64,000 bases of DNA from Algibacter marinivivus (GCF_003143755.1 NZ_QFRI01000002.1:124001-188000), one strand, 5' to 3'; shown: positions 1-9,071, counted from the first letter of the stretch. Notes: a model not told the origin generated them from the letters alone. Numbers and translations: made by a program.

Positions 1-762
1 AGCTTTAAAAAAGTGACTTGTACCTAATGAATATTTAGGAAATTCACTTCCTTGTTTATAATTGCCAAAAACACTTCCGTTATAACCAGCAATAATATTT
101 TTATTGGTTACAATATTTAAAACCGAACCACCTTCAGCCTCATATTTAGCTGGGGGATTAGTAATCACTTCAATAGCCTTTATATTACTTGCAGAAGTGC
201 CTTCTAAAAGCTGTTGCACTTCGTTTGAAGACAGATGTACTCTTCTATCATTAATGTATATTATTGGAGTAGATTGCTTTATAGTAATTTTATCATTATT
301 AACTAATACTCCTGGAGTATGTTTTAGTACATCTAGAACATTGTTGTTTGATAGTGTTGAGTTTTCAACATTAAAAACCAATCTATCAACTAATCTTTTT
401 ATTGTAGGACGCTTTGCTAAAACTATAACACCTTCAAGCTCCTGATTATTCTCTTTAAGCAAAATTAAGCCTAAATCGATATTTGCTTTAAGTTCTAAAT
501 CTTTAGAATAGTTTTCAAAACCTAAAAAACTTATCTTAATGATATAATTTCCTTTATCAATATTTTCAATTCTAAAAACACCATCATCATTGGTTGTAGC
601 CCCTTTTATAATTTCTGAATTTTCTTTACTAACAATTACAACATTTGTATATGCAATAGGCTTATTATTTAAATCAATTACATTACCGCTTATAGCAAAC
701 TGTTGCGAAAAGCAAATCGAAGTGAAAATCAAAAAAAAATAAAATGTTAGGTTTTTAAACAT
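1..762 (-). CDS. TonB-dependent outer-membrane receptor, N-terminal part (runs off the window)
   Basis: The first 254 codons are present and the gene continues beyond base 1. The start at 762 gives a hydrophobic signal peptide (MFKNLTFYFFLIFTSICFSQ). A carboxypeptidase-regulatory-like beta-sandwich follows (around ISGNVIDLNNKPIAYTNVVI), then a plug-like region with LDVLKHTPGVLVN and IYINDRRV near residues 145-175. This order is known from the flavobacterial receptor-like beta-barrel family (OMP_b-brl_3 type) in the outer membrane, whose ligands are mostly unknown. No SusD-like partner is visible and the barrel lies outside the window, so the substrate cannot be inferred. It is divergent from the alanine dehydrogenase gene across about 180 bases. 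The family is fairly sure; transport versus signalling is not. Confidence 0.85.
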   Translation of the reverse strand, partial: MFKNLTFYFFLIFTSICFSQQFAISGNVIDLNNKPIAYTNVVIVSKENSEIIKGATTNDDGVFRIENIDKGNYIIKISFLGFENYSKDLELKANIDLGLILLKENNQELEGVIVLAKRPTIKRLVDRLVFNVENSTLSNNNVLDVLKHTPGVLVNNDKITIKQSTPIIYINDRRVHLSSNEVQQLLEGTSASNIKAIEVITNPPAKYEAEGGSVLNIVTNKNIIAGYNGSVFGNYKQGSEFPKYSLGTSHFFKA

Positions 763-831
763 GTACTAATTTGTAAAACAAACTTATAATAATAAATTAA
801 TTTCTTTAAAAATAAAGCGGTAACTAGCTAT

Positions 832-857
832 TTTATCTGATAAATGTAATCGATAAA
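832..857. promoter_or_regulatory. Palindrome TTTATC-T-GATAAA followed by ATCGATAAA motif
   Basis: A perfect inverted repeat TTTATC-T-GATAAA (832-844) is followed by ATCGATAAA (849-857) between the divergent receptor and alanine dehydrogenase genes. The 9-mer recurs in other intergenic regions of this window (13391, 22337, 24659, 41540). A role as an operator is inference; AT-rich palindromes also arise by chance. Confidence 0.3.
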
Positions 858-944
858 TTGCACATTCTATATTTTGATTACAAAAACAATTAGTTTTTAT
901 TAAAAATTTATTTGTAATTTGAAGTTTACTAATTTGATTTAACC

Positions 945-2147
945 ATGTCGAAGCAACCTATTTCTCCTTTTACAAAGCAACAACTTTTGCCTCAAGAGGA
1001 AACGCTTGAAATATTTAAGAAAAAAGGAGATCTATTTATTGGAATTCCTAAAGAAACAGCTTTTCAAGAAAAACGCATTTGCCTTACTCCTGATGCAGTT
1101 TATGCATTAGTAAGTAATGGCCATAGAGTTTTAATGGAATCTGGAGCTGGTAACGGTGCTAACTTTAGTGATAAAGATTATAGTGAAGCTGGAGCTGAAA
1201 TAACCAAGGATACAGCAAAAGTGTTTTCTTGTCCAATGATTTTAAAAGTTGAGCCTCCTACTCTAGATCAAATAAAACTATTAAACCCACAGACTATTTT
1301 AATTTCTGCTTTACAGATTAAAACTCAAACCAAAAAATATTTTGAAGCACTAGCGGCAAAAAGAATTACAGCATTAGCTTTTGAATTTATAAGAGATACT
1401 GACGGTAGTTATCCAGCAGTGAAATCGCTGAGTGAAATTGCTGGTACTGCATCTGTTTTAATAGCCTCTGAATTATTATCAGACCCAAAAACAGGTAATG
1501 GCTTAATGTTAGGTAATATTAGTGGTGTACCTCCCATAGAAGTTGTTATTTTAGGCGCAGGTACGGTTGGAGAGTTTGCAGCAAGAAGTGCTTTAGGTTT
1601 AGGAGCTGGAGTAAAAGTATTTGATAATTCAATAACAAAATTAAGGTGTATTCAATCTCAATTAGGTCGTCCACTTTTTACATCAACAATTCAGCCTAAA
1701 AATTTATTAAAAGCATTAAAGCGTTGTGATGTGGTTATTGGTGCAGTAAGAGGTACAAATAGGTCTCCTATTGTAGTATCTGAAGCTATGGTTGAATCTA
1801 TGAAAAAAGGAGCAATCATTATTGATGTTAGTATTGATATGGGAGGTTGTTTTGAAACCAGTGAAGTTACATCACACAAACAACCAACTTTTATAAAACA
1901 CAATGTAGTGCATTATTGCGTGCCTAATATTCCAGCTAGATATCCACGTACTGCCACAGTATCAATTAGTAATATATTCACACCTTACTTACTCAAAATT
2001 GCTGAAGATGGCGGAATAGAAAATTCTTTAAGATTTGATAAAGGTTTAAAAAATGGGTTGTACTTTTACCACGGTATTTTAACAAGTAAATCTGTTGGAG
2101 AATGGTTCGATTTAAAATATAGTGATGTTAACTTGCTTATATTTTAA
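945..2147 (+). CDS. ald: Alanine dehydrogenase (AlaDH/PNT family)
   Basis: A 400-residue protein of the AlaDH/transhydrogenase family, expected to interconvert alanine and pyruvate + ammonia with NAD. The N-terminal catalytic lobe begins near residue 30 with IGIPKETAFQEKRICLTP, including the substrate-binding Arg. The Rossmann motif VVILGAGTVGEF lies near residue 200, and IIIDVSIDMGGCFETS carries the catalytic Asp near 290. The His expected in the stretch aligned to TYLHL of the Mycobacterium enzyme appears as Gln (SALQIK, about residue 125), which I believe is common to Bacteroidota homologues. About 30 extra residues precede the usual start of the family. The cytosolic gene is followed after 32 bases by a small membrane-anchored protein, as in many Flavobacteriaceae. 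The family is secure; exact substrate preference less so. Confidence 0.88.
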   Translation: MSKQPISPFTKQQLLPQEETLEIFKKKGDLFIGIPKETAFQEKRICLTPDAVYALVSNGHRVLMESGAGNGANFSDKDYSEAGAEITKDTAKVFSCPMILKVEPPTLDQIKLLNPQTILISALQIKTQTKKYFEALAAKRITALAFEFIRDTDGSYPAVKSLSEIAGTASVLIASELLSDPKTGNGLMLGNISGVPPIEVVILGAGTVGEFAARSALGLGAGVKVFDNSITKLRCIQSQLGRPLFTSTIQPKNLLKALKRCDVVIGAVRGTNRSPIVVSEAMVESMKKGAIIIDVSIDMGGCFETSEVTSHKQPTFIKHNVVHYCVPNIPARYPRTATVSISNIFTPYLLKIAEDGGIENSLRFDKGLKNGLYFYHGILTSKSVGEWFDLKYSDVNLLIF

Positions 2148-2179
2148 TTAGCCATTTAAGCAAACCCTAAATATTCTTA

Positions 2180-2554
2180 ATGAAACTTATTCAACGTATT
2201 GGTTATTATCTAGGAGGATTTTCTATCGGCTTAGTCATTCTAGCTTTCTTCTTAAATGGTAAAAAAACATCATGTAGCTATGGTCCTGAAGCTAGAGTTT
2301 TAAAAAATATAAATTCAAAAAAAATTGGCTACAGCCAGAATTTTTCAACCCTATTAACTAATAATGAAATTGATTCAACAGACATCATTAATATTTTACA
2401 AAAAGGTGATATTAATTTTTCTGAAAGTAATCCAAGACAAGAACCATGTGGCGTTTATTTGATTGAAGGAATACACAACGATGATGAAGTTACTCTAACT
2501 ATTGAGAATTGCGATAGTACAGCTACATTAATAAATTTAAAAATATTTAAATAA
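2180..2554 (+). CDS. Small membrane-anchored protein of unknown function (DUF4258-like)
   Basis: A 124-residue protein with one N-terminal membrane segment (about residues 9-25) and a soluble C-terminal domain with regularly spaced hydrophobic residues. The part around NILQKGDINFSESN is reminiscent of the DUF4258 fold (helix, then SxSxxR-like strand), a family often placed directly after alanine dehydrogenase in Flavobacteriaceae. No catalytic motif is evident. Its stop codon abuts the ATG of the next gene, so it is probably cotranscribed with alanine dehydrogenase and the sugar transferase. Function not recognised. Confidence 0.7.
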   Translation: MKLIQRIGYYLGGFSIGLVILAFFLNGKKTSCSYGPEARVLKNINSKKIGYSQNFSTLLTNNEIDSTDIINILQKGDINFSESNPRQEPCGVYLIEGIHNDDEVTLTIENCDSTATLINLKIFK

Positions 2555-3148
2555 ATGTCAAAAAGGTTATTTGACATTATTTTTTCAATAATTGGATTAG
2601 TACTTCTTTTCCCCTTTCTCTTAATAATTGCTATTTTAATAAAGTTGGATTCTAGAGGTCCAATATTTTTTATTCAAGGTCGCGTTGGAAAAAACAACAA
2701 GGATTTTAATATCTTTAAGTTTAGAACAATGAGAGTAGAATCTGATAAAAAAGGTCTTTTGACTTTAGGAAACAATGACTCAAGAATTACCAAAATAGGC
2801 TATATATTAAGGCGTTATAAAGTAGACGAATTCCCACAATTGATAAATATAATAAAAGGCGACATGAGTTTTGTTGGTCCTAGACCCGAACTTCGTTACT
2901 ACGTAAATTACTATAATGAGGATGATATGAAGATTTTTCAAGTTAGACCAGGAATTACTGGCTTAGCATCTTTAAAATACAGGAATGAAGTTGAACTCTT
3001 AAAAGCTGCTAAAAACCCAGAAGAATTTTTCATTAAAACTATCATTCCAGATAAATTAAAGTTTAATAAGGAATATATTAAACGAAGAAACTTGTTTTTC
3101 GATTTAAAACTCATTTGTCTTACTATAATTAAAGTCATCACAAAATAG
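2555..3148 (+). CDS. Initiating sugar-phosphate transferase (bacterial sugar transferase family)
   Basis: At 197 residues this is a small, single-membrane-helix phosphoglycosyl transferase. One hydrophobic hairpin occupies residues about 9-30. The family signature follows: KFRTM, DEFPQLINIIKGDMSFVGPRPE (Asp-Glu and Pro-Arg-Pro motifs) and VRPGITGLA. The family moves a sugar-1-phosphate from a UDP-sugar to undecaprenyl phosphate at the cytoplasmic membrane, starting a repeat unit. The C-terminal half (YYVNYYNEDDMKIFQ, SLKYRNE) differs from the PglC-like pattern of the second transferase at 41643, suggesting a different sugar. It starts directly after the preceding stop and is followed by the CapD-like gene at 3207, probably as a functional pair. 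The sugar cannot be read from the sequence. Confidence 0.9.
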   Translation: MSKRLFDIIFSIIGLVLLFPFLLIIAILIKLDSRGPIFFIQGRVGKNNKDFNIFKFRTMRVESDKKGLLTLGNNDSRITKIGYILRRYKVDEFPQLINIIKGDMSFVGPRPELRYYVNYYNEDDMKIFQVRPGITGLASLKYRNEVELLKAAKNPEEFFIKTIIPDKLKFNKEYIKRRNLFFDLKLICLTIIKVITK

Positions 3149-3206
3149 AGTTTATTCAATTATTCTTAAATTACTAGTCTATTTAACCTAGACATACCAA
3201 TAGTTT

Positions 3207-4274
3207 ATGAACAAAAAAACGGCGAGCAGAATTGATGATATGTTGTATGAATCTGGATTATTCCCATCTTCTAACAATATTAATCACACATACAACTCAT
3301 ACGATTTTTCCAATGAAACTATTTTAATTACAGGAGCTGCAGGCTCTATAGGTAGCGGACTTACTAAACAACTCATAAATTGTAAATACAAAAAATTAAT
3401 AGTAGTAGATATTGCTGAATCGCCATTATATGAGCTTATCAAAGAACTAGAATTTAAAGACACCATACATATAGAATTCAAACTACTTGACATTACGAAT
3501 AAAAATTCTATCAAATACCTTTTTAAGACTTATAAGCCAACAATAATTTTTCATGCTGCTGCATACAAACATGTTCCTATGATGGAAAGCAACCCACATG
3601 AAGCAGTGAAATTAAACATTCTAGGAACTAAACTATTGGCTGATTTAGCTAGAGAATATGAGGTAAAGAAATTTATTTTTATATCTACCGATAAAGCTGT
3701 TAACCCAATTGGTGTTATGGGAAAATCGAAGCGAATTGGAGAACTTTATATGAATTATTTAAATAATAATAGTTCCACCAAATATATCACTACTAGATTC
3801 GGAAACATATTTGGTTCAAATGGGTCAGTAATTCCCTTATTAAAAAAACAAATTGAATTTGAATCTCCGCTTACAATTACTGATGAATCTATGACTAGAT
3901 TATTTATAAGTAAACAAAAGGCATGTAATCTAATATTGAAGTTAGCTTCAAAAAATGATTTAAGTTATAATCTATATACATTAAATATGGGCACTCCTAT
4001 TAAAGTAATAGATATAATTAAAAGGTTAATTGCCTTATATAAAGACGTATCTAAACAACCGGAAATTAAAGTCATTGGATTACGTCCTGGTGAAAAAATG
4101 CATGAAGAAATTGCTTATCAAAATGAGAATTTGATTAAAACTAATGATTCTGACATTCTAGCTATAGAACAGCAAAAATTAAGTTCTTTAAATATTGATT
4201 TTAGAGAATTACAAAACGTAACTGCGGCTATGAGTAATACAGAAATAAATAATATATTAAAAAAATATATTTAG
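3207..4274 (+). CDS. Short CapD-like NDP-sugar dehydratase/epimerase
   Basis: A 355-residue soluble member of the Polysacc_synt_2 (CapD/FlaA1) group of SDR enzymes, acting on UDP-HexNAc. The NAD-binding motif TGAAGSIGSGL lies near residue 42. The stretch STDKAVNPIGVMGKSKR has Asp-Lys plus Met in place of the usual YxxxK Tyr, the arrangement described for PglF-type 4,6-dehydratases. GLRPGEKMHEE follows near residue 290. It aligns with the C-terminal half of the 653-residue protein at 9889 but lacks the four membrane helices and the CoA-binding-like domain; the first 35 residues correspond to the linker. It sits 58 bases after the sugar transferase and ends 3 bases from the convergent proline dehydrogenase. 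4,6-dehydratase, 5-epimerase or 4-epimerase activity cannot be separated here. Confidence 0.85.
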   Translation: MNKKTASRIDDMLYESGLFPSSNNINHTYNSYDFSNETILITGAAGSIGSGLTKQLINCKYKKLIVVDIAESPLYELIKELEFKDTIHIEFKLLDITNKNSIKYLFKTYKPTIIFHAAAYKHVPMMESNPHEAVKLNILGTKLLADLAREYEVKKFIFISTDKAVNPIGVMGKSKRIGELYMNYLNNNSSTKYITTRFGNIFGSNGSVIPLLKKQIEFESPLTITDESMTRLFISKQKACNLILKLASKNDLSYNLYTLNMGTPIKVIDIIKRLIALYKDVSKQPEIKVIGLRPGEKMHEEIAYQNENLIKTNDSDILAIEQQKLSSLNIDFRELQNVTAAMSNTEINNILKKYI

Positions 4275-4277
4275 CTC

Positions 4278-5462
4278 TTATAGCTTTTTTCTACGTTTCT
4301 TCTCTCTAGTTAATAATGCAAGTTCTCTTCCAGTTTGTCCTGCAACTGAAGTGTTTTCTTCTGCTCTTCTTATTAAATAAGGCATCACATCTTTAACTGG
4401 GCCAAAAGGAATATATTTAGCAACATTATACCCTAGGTTAGCCAAATTAAAACTAATATGATCACTCATTCCATATAATTGTCCAAACCATATTCTCGGG
4501 TCATTATTCAATAAACCTTTTTCGTTCATTAACTTGATTAAAAGGTACGAACTATCTTCATTATGAGTTCCTGCGAATATGGACATACAATCTAAATTAT
4601 CGATCATATACTGCAACCCTTTATTGAAGTTTTCATCTGTTAATGCTTTACTCCCGCAAATTGGTGATTGATACCCTTTTTCAGTAGCTCTTTCATTTTC
4701 TTTTTCCATATAAGCGCCGCGTACAAGTTTGTACCCAAGAAAGTATTTACCATCTTTGGCCTTATCATGTTCTTTTTTTAAAAAATCTAATCTATCGTGT
4801 CTATACAATTGCAATGTATTATACACTATAGGCTTTTCTGTATTATACTTCTGCATCATTTGAGTTACTAAAGCATCAGCTGCATCTTGCATCCAACTTT
4901 CTTCGCCATCAATTAATACTGCTACATCATTTTCTTTAGCTTTTTTACAAACAACATCAAACCTTTCAATAACCTTATTCCATTCGTCTTGTTCTTCATT
5001 AGTTAATTTATCGCCTTTTGTTATTTTTTCATATAAATAAAAGCGCCCGAAACCAGTTGGCTTAAAAACAGCGATAGGAATAGCATCAATTTCTCTTGCG
5101 AAATCTATTATTTTTAAAACTTTGTCTTTTGCAGAATCAAACTCTTGTTCACTTTCTTTTCCTTCTACAGAATAATCCAAAACAGAACTAACACCTTTTT
5201 GATACATTCTATCTATAACAGATAAACAATCTTCCTCATTAACGCCTCCGCAAAAATGATCAAAAACTGTAGAGCGAATTAAGCCCTCAATTGGAAGATT
5301 CGCTTTTATTGCAAAGTTTGTAGCTGCTGTTCCAATTCTAACCAATGGTTCTATAGATATCATTTTAAATAAAAAATAAGCACGCTCTAATTCAGAGTCT
5401 GTTTTTAAAGAGAAAGCTACATCTGTATTATCAAAAATTAAATCTGTATTCATTTTTTTCAA
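4278..5462 (-). CDS. Proline dehydrogenase (monofunctional)
   Basis: This is a 394-residue FAD-dependent TIM-barrel enzyme oxidising proline to pyrroline-5-carboxylate. Diagnostic pieces are KLVRGAYMEKENERA (barrel strand with FAD/substrate residues, about 240-255), GTHNEDS, YGMSDHISF and the C-terminal YIPFGPVKDVMPYLIRRAEEN, whose paired Arg bind the proline carboxylate. No P5C dehydrogenase domain is attached, so this is the short form, with the partner presumably elsewhere. Met at 5462 or the Met three codons later (5453) could be the start; I kept the longer. It is divergent from aroB and convergent with the CapD-like gene. A housekeeping gene unrelated to the polysaccharide genes around it. 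Confidence 0.95.
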   Translation of the reverse strand: MKKMNTDLIFDNTDVAFSLKTDSELERAYFLFKMISIEPLVRIGTAATNFAIKANLPIEGLIRSTVFDHFCGGVNEEDCLSVIDRMYQKGVSSVLDYSVEGKESEQEFDSAKDKVLKIIDFAREIDAIPIAVFKPTGFGRFYLYEKITKGDKLTNEEQDEWNKVIERFDVVCKKAKENDVAVLIDGEESWMQDAADALVTQMMQKYNTEKPIVYNTLQLYRHDRLDFLKKEHDKAKDGKYFLGYKLVRGAYMEKENERATEKGYQSPICGSKALTDENFNKGLQYMIDNLDCMSIFAGTHNEDSSYLLIKLMNEKGLLNNDPRIWFGQLYGMSDHISFNLANLGYNVAKYIPFGPVKDVMPYLIRRAEENTSVAGQTGRELALLTREKKRRKKL

Positions 5463-5549
5463 AAATTTGTATAAAGATAATTATAGCTAAGTTATCATTT
5501 TATATAAAATCTCCTTAATTTCACAGCCTTAAAAAACAATACTTTTTTT

Positions 5550-6617
5550 ATGGATTCTATTAATGCTAATGATAGTATAATTCATTTTAACAATAAATGC
5601 TACACATCTTTAAACCAACACGTTAAAGAAAATAATTTTTCCAAAATATTTATTTTGGTTGACGAAAATACGCATCAATATTGTTTGAGCAAGTTTTTAG
5701 AAAAACTAGAAACCAATATTGCTATAGAAATTATTGAAATTGAATCCGGAGAAATAAACAAAACCATTGATACATGCATTGGGGTTTGGAATACACTTTC
5801 TGAACTAGATGCAGATAGAAAAAGTTTGATGATAAACATTGGTGGTGGTGTAATCACAGATTTAGGTGGTTTTGTGGCTTGTACTTTTAAAAGAGGAATA
5901 TCTTATATAAATGTACCTACTAGCCTATTATCTATGGTTGATGCTTCTGTTGGAGGTAAAACAGGAGTAGATCTAGGGCATTTGAAAAATCAAATAGGTG
6001 TTATTAGCAATCCAGATTTAGTATTAATAGATACTCAATTTCTTGATACACTTCCAAAAGATCAAATGCGTTCTGGTTTAGCAGAAATGTTAAAGCATGG
6101 ACTTATAACAGGTGAAAGCTATTGGAATAAATTTACTGATTTATCAAAACTTAACCTTGATGACTTAGATGAATTAATTCATGAGTCTGTTATAATAAAA
6201 AGAAATGTTGTTGAAGAAGACCCATTTGAAAACGGTTTACGCAAAACTTTAAATTTCGGACATACTTTAGGGCATGCCATTGAATCTTATTTTTTGAGTA
6301 ACCCAAATAAAATAACATTATTGCATGGTGAAGCTATTGCTATTGGAATGATTTTAGCTAGTTACATTTCAACAGAGTTAATTGGGTTTCCAAAAGAAAC
6401 TACTAATAGTATTAAAAAATTATTTCTTAGTTATTATGATAAAGTAAATATCGAAAAAAGTGATTATCCTAATATAATAGAATTGCTTAAATACGATAAG
6501 AAAAACAATCATGGCAATATTAACTTCGTACTTCTTGAAGCTATTGGCAAGTGTAAAATTGATTGTTTAGTTGATAATGATTTGATAATTGAAGCTTTTA
6601 AATATTATGATGCATAA
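5550..6617 (+). CDS. aroB: 3-dehydroquinate synthase
   Basis: A 355-residue shikimate-pathway enzyme (DAHP to 3-dehydroquinate, NAD- and metal-dependent). The NAD-binding stretch INIGGGVITDLGGFVA lies near residues 94-110 and VDASVGGKTGVD near 130. Metal ligands are visible as the Glu of SGLAEMLKHG, the first His of NFGHTLGHAIE and the His of LLHGEAIAIGM. Length is normal for the family. It is divergent from proline dehydrogenase with an 87-base gap, a flavobacterial arrangement. A strong hairpin overlapping the stop codon ends the transcript. Confidence 0.96.
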   Translation: MDSINANDSIIHFNNKCYTSLNQHVKENNFSKIFILVDENTHQYCLSKFLEKLETNIAIEIIEIESGEINKTIDTCIGVWNTLSELDADRKSLMINIGGGVITDLGGFVACTFKRGISYINVPTSLLSMVDASVGGKTGVDLGHLKNQIGVISNPDLVLIDTQFLDTLPKDQMRSGLAEMLKHGLITGESYWNKFTDLSKLNLDDLDELIHESVIIKRNVVEEDPFENGLRKTLNFGHTLGHAIESYFLSNPNKITLLHGEAIAIGMILASYISTELIGFPKETTNSIKKLFLSYYDKVNIEKSDYPNIIELLKYDKKNNHGNINFVLLEAIGKCKIDCLVDNDLIIEAFKYYDA

Positions 6618-6647
6618 AAAAAGCATCTAATAAAAGATGCTTTTTTT
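6616..6647. terminator. Bidirectional intrinsic terminator between aroB and wzc
   Basis: The stem is GCATCT (6623-6628) and AGATGC (6635-6640) with a 6-base loop. It is extended by seven A before and seven T after, giving a 13-bp stem and U-runs in both directions. It overlaps the aroB stop codon and lies 16 bases from the end of the convergent wzc gene, so it should serve both. Confidence 0.9.
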
Positions 6648-6662
6648 ATTTTATTAAATGAT

Positions 6663-9056
6663 TTATGATTTTTTAAATCTACTAAAAAATCCTTTTTTTT
6701 CTGGAGCACCATAGTAACCATACTTTGCACCGTATCCGAAATTAGACTGTTTAACATCGTTAACTACAAGCATCATATTGTTTAGTTTCTTTTCAGCATG
6801 TAATTCTTTAGCAAAGTTTAATATTTTCTTTTCGGTATGATCTGCTCTAGTTATATAGATTGTATGTCCAGCATATTCACTTATTAGTAAAGTATCAGTT
6901 ACTAACATTGATGGAGCCGTATCAACAATTACATAATCATATTCTTCTGAAACTTTGTCAAATAAATTTTTCATTTTATCACTCATCAATAACTCAGCTG
7001 GATTTGGTGGTACTTTTCCAGAAAGAAGAATATCAATCTTAATATCATTTATATCGTAGTTATTTATAGTATCACTAATTGCTGTAGATTCATCAGCAAG
7101 ATATTCTGTTAAACCAGCCTTTAAACTTTCTTTTTCCTTTTTGTTTTTAAAAGCTGAATAAATTTGTGGATTTCTAATGTCTGCTCCAATCAATAAAACT
7201 TTTTTACCTGTATTAGCAACTGTAAGAGCCATATTTAAACTAAAAAAAGATTTTCCTTCTCCATTTATTGTTGAAGTAACAAAAACTACGTTATTATAAT
7301 TCATAGTGTTTTCCACTCTCCTTATATAATCAAAATTTGTTCTTATTATCCTAAAAGATTCAGACAATATAGACCTATCATTTCTCTCTATTAAGCTCTT
7401 ATCATTTCCACTTAATCTTGGCACTTCACCTAATACAGCAATATTTTTTATTATTTTCTCTAAATCTTCTCTATTATGAATCTTAGTATCAAAAAGATTT
7501 TTAAGGTAGAAGAAAAGAAAAGGCAAAATTAAGCCAACCATAACAGATGCTAAATACACCATTGTTCTTTTTGGAGAAACAGCTACAAAATCTGTATGAG
7601 CATCATCAATAATTTTAGCATTTGGAGATGTAGATATTAACGAAATAGTTGCTTCTTCTCTAGCTTGCAATAGATATAGATATAAAGATTCCTTAATGCC
7701 TTGTTCACGTTCAATATCTCTTGACTTTCTTACTTGTCCTGGTACAGCATAAATTTTTGAACTAAGTTTTGCGGATCTATTTTCAAGACTTCTAATTTGC
7801 AAACTAATAGTGTTAGCTGAATTATTTAAACTTTCTTTAAGAGAATTTTTTAGTGCATTTAATTGTTGATCTAAATTTACAATAATTGGATTTTTTTCAT
7901 TTGAACTTTTTAGTAACCTATCTCTATTATCTAAAAGCTCGTTATACTTACTAGCTGTTGAATTTACAGAGCCATCTGTTAAACCAATGTTTGAAGGAAT
8001 TCTTTCAAAAGAATTTTCATCCAATTGATTTTTCATAAAGTTAATTTTACTAAACTCTGTTCTGTTGGCTGCTAATTCTTGTTCAGTTTGCGCATTAGAT
8101 TGTAAATACAAATTAGCTTCAGACGATATATTTGTTAACTTATTTCCTGTTTTAAATTCTTCTATCTCATCATCAACATCAGAGAGATCCTTAGCTATTA
8201 AACCAATTCGCTTATTGATAAAATCAGCTGTATTGTTTGATTTAGTATTTTTTGCTTCAATTGATACTCTATTGTACTCATCTACTAAATTATTGATTAC
8301 TGCTATTGCTTTTTTAGCTGAGGGATCAGTTAAAGACAAATTAACCACTTTTGACCCTACTACTACCGGTGAAATTCTAATTGCATTCTTATATTTTTCT
8401 GCTACTTTATCTAAAGCTTTAATTTTCACATAAATAGTTTGTCCAGTAAATTTTGAAATATTATCAGTGTTCGGCGTAATAATTATATCACCAATATTAG
8501 TTGGCGTATTTTTCCCAAAAAACATTTTCTTTGATATTGTCTCCCCTGTAGATTCTGAAACATATATATAATCAAATGATGTTTCGGATGTTATAAGAAC
8601 ACTAAAACTGAAGTTAGACTCATTAATAATACTATCGTTTTCAATAAAATTTATATTAACGGGAGCTTTACTAATAGGAAAATATTGAGTATTATGAAAT
8701 CTACCCTTAGCAAAAAATTGTTTATTAAGATCTAATTTCTTAACTACATTTTTCATTAAAGTTCTAGATTTAAGAATTTCAATCTCATCCTCAATCTTTT
8801 CACTCTCATTATTGGATAACTGTCGCATATCCTGAAGAACAGTTTCAGCAGGGTTAGAAACACCATCATTATCCATAAGCATTATTTTTGCCTTTGCATT
8901 ATATTCAGGTGTGGCATATCTCAAGTGAAAAAAAGCAAAAGTTATAAAAATAATGGCGCTAATAACAAACCAAATCCATTGCTTTAGATATATTCCAATT
9001 TCCTTCTTTAAATCAAATCCATCAGATGTACTTTGAGATTTCATCATATTATCCAT
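6663..9056 (-). CDS. wzc: Polysaccharide co-polymerase and BY-kinase (Wzc-like)
   Basis: At 797 residues it is full length for a fused Wzz + tyrosine kinase protein of the inner membrane controlling capsule chain length and export. A first membrane helix lies near residues 30-48, then the periplasmic Wzz/GNVR region with long coiled-coil helices (about 260-460). A second helix follows near 500, then the cytoplasmic kinase: Walker A TSTINGEGKSFFS (about 595-607), Walker A' LLIGADIRNPQ and Walker B YDYVIVDTAPS. The C-terminus has the expected tyrosine cluster (FGYGAKYGYYGAPEKK), the autophosphorylation tail. It is last in a minus-strand operon after Wza, 15 bases away. No low-molecular-weight or PHP phosphatase to reverse phosphorylation is visible in the window. 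Confidence 0.95.
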   Translation of the reverse strand: MDNMMKSQSTSDGFDLKKEIGIYLKQWIWFVISAIIFITFAFFHLRYATPEYNAKAKIMLMDNDGVSNPAETVLQDMRQLSNNESEKIEDEIEILKSRTLMKNVVKKLDLNKQFFAKGRFHNTQYFPISKAPVNINFIENDSIINESNFSFSVLITSETSFDYIYVSESTGETISKKMFFGKNTPTNIGDIIITPNTDNISKFTGQTIYVKIKALDKVAEKYKNAIRISPVVVGSKVVNLSLTDPSAKKAIAVINNLVDEYNRVSIEAKNTKSNNTADFINKRIGLIAKDLSDVDDEIEEFKTGNKLTNISSEANLYLQSNAQTEQELAANRTEFSKINFMKNQLDENSFERIPSNIGLTDGSVNSTASKYNELLDNRDRLLKSSNEKNPIIVNLDQQLNALKNSLKESLNNSANTISLQIRSLENRSAKLSSKIYAVPGQVRKSRDIEREQGIKESLYLYLLQAREEATISLISTSPNAKIIDDAHTDFVAVSPKRTMVYLASVMVGLILPFLFFYLKNLFDTKIHNREDLEKIIKNIAVLGEVPRLSGNDKSLIERNDRSILSESFRIIRTNFDYIRRVENTMNYNNVVFVTSTINGEGKSFFSLNMALTVANTGKKVLLIGADIRNPQIYSAFKNKKEKESLKAGLTEYLADESTAISDTINNYDINDIKIDILLSGKVPPNPAELLMSDKMKNLFDKVSEEYDYVIVDTAPSMLVTDTLLISEYAGHTIYITRADHTEKKILNFAKELHAEKKLNNMMLVVNDVKQSNFGYGAKYGYYGAPEKKGFFSRFKKS

Positions 9057-9071
9057 AGTAAAATTAATAAA

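Noticed and set aside
104-445. Open plus-strand frame of 113 codons
   Set aside because: It lies antisense to the clearly coding TonB-dependent receptor on the minus strand and has no family features.
911-936. Promoter for alanine dehydrogenase built from TTG (912) and CTAATTTG (929)
   Set aside because: The spacer is only 14 bases and the -7 box is off consensus; no better pair was found.
4261-4292. AGCT-CTTAT-AGCT plus T-run between the convergent CapD-like and proline dehydrogenase genes, as a terminator
   Set aside because: The stem is only four base pairs; too weak to call despite the T-run.
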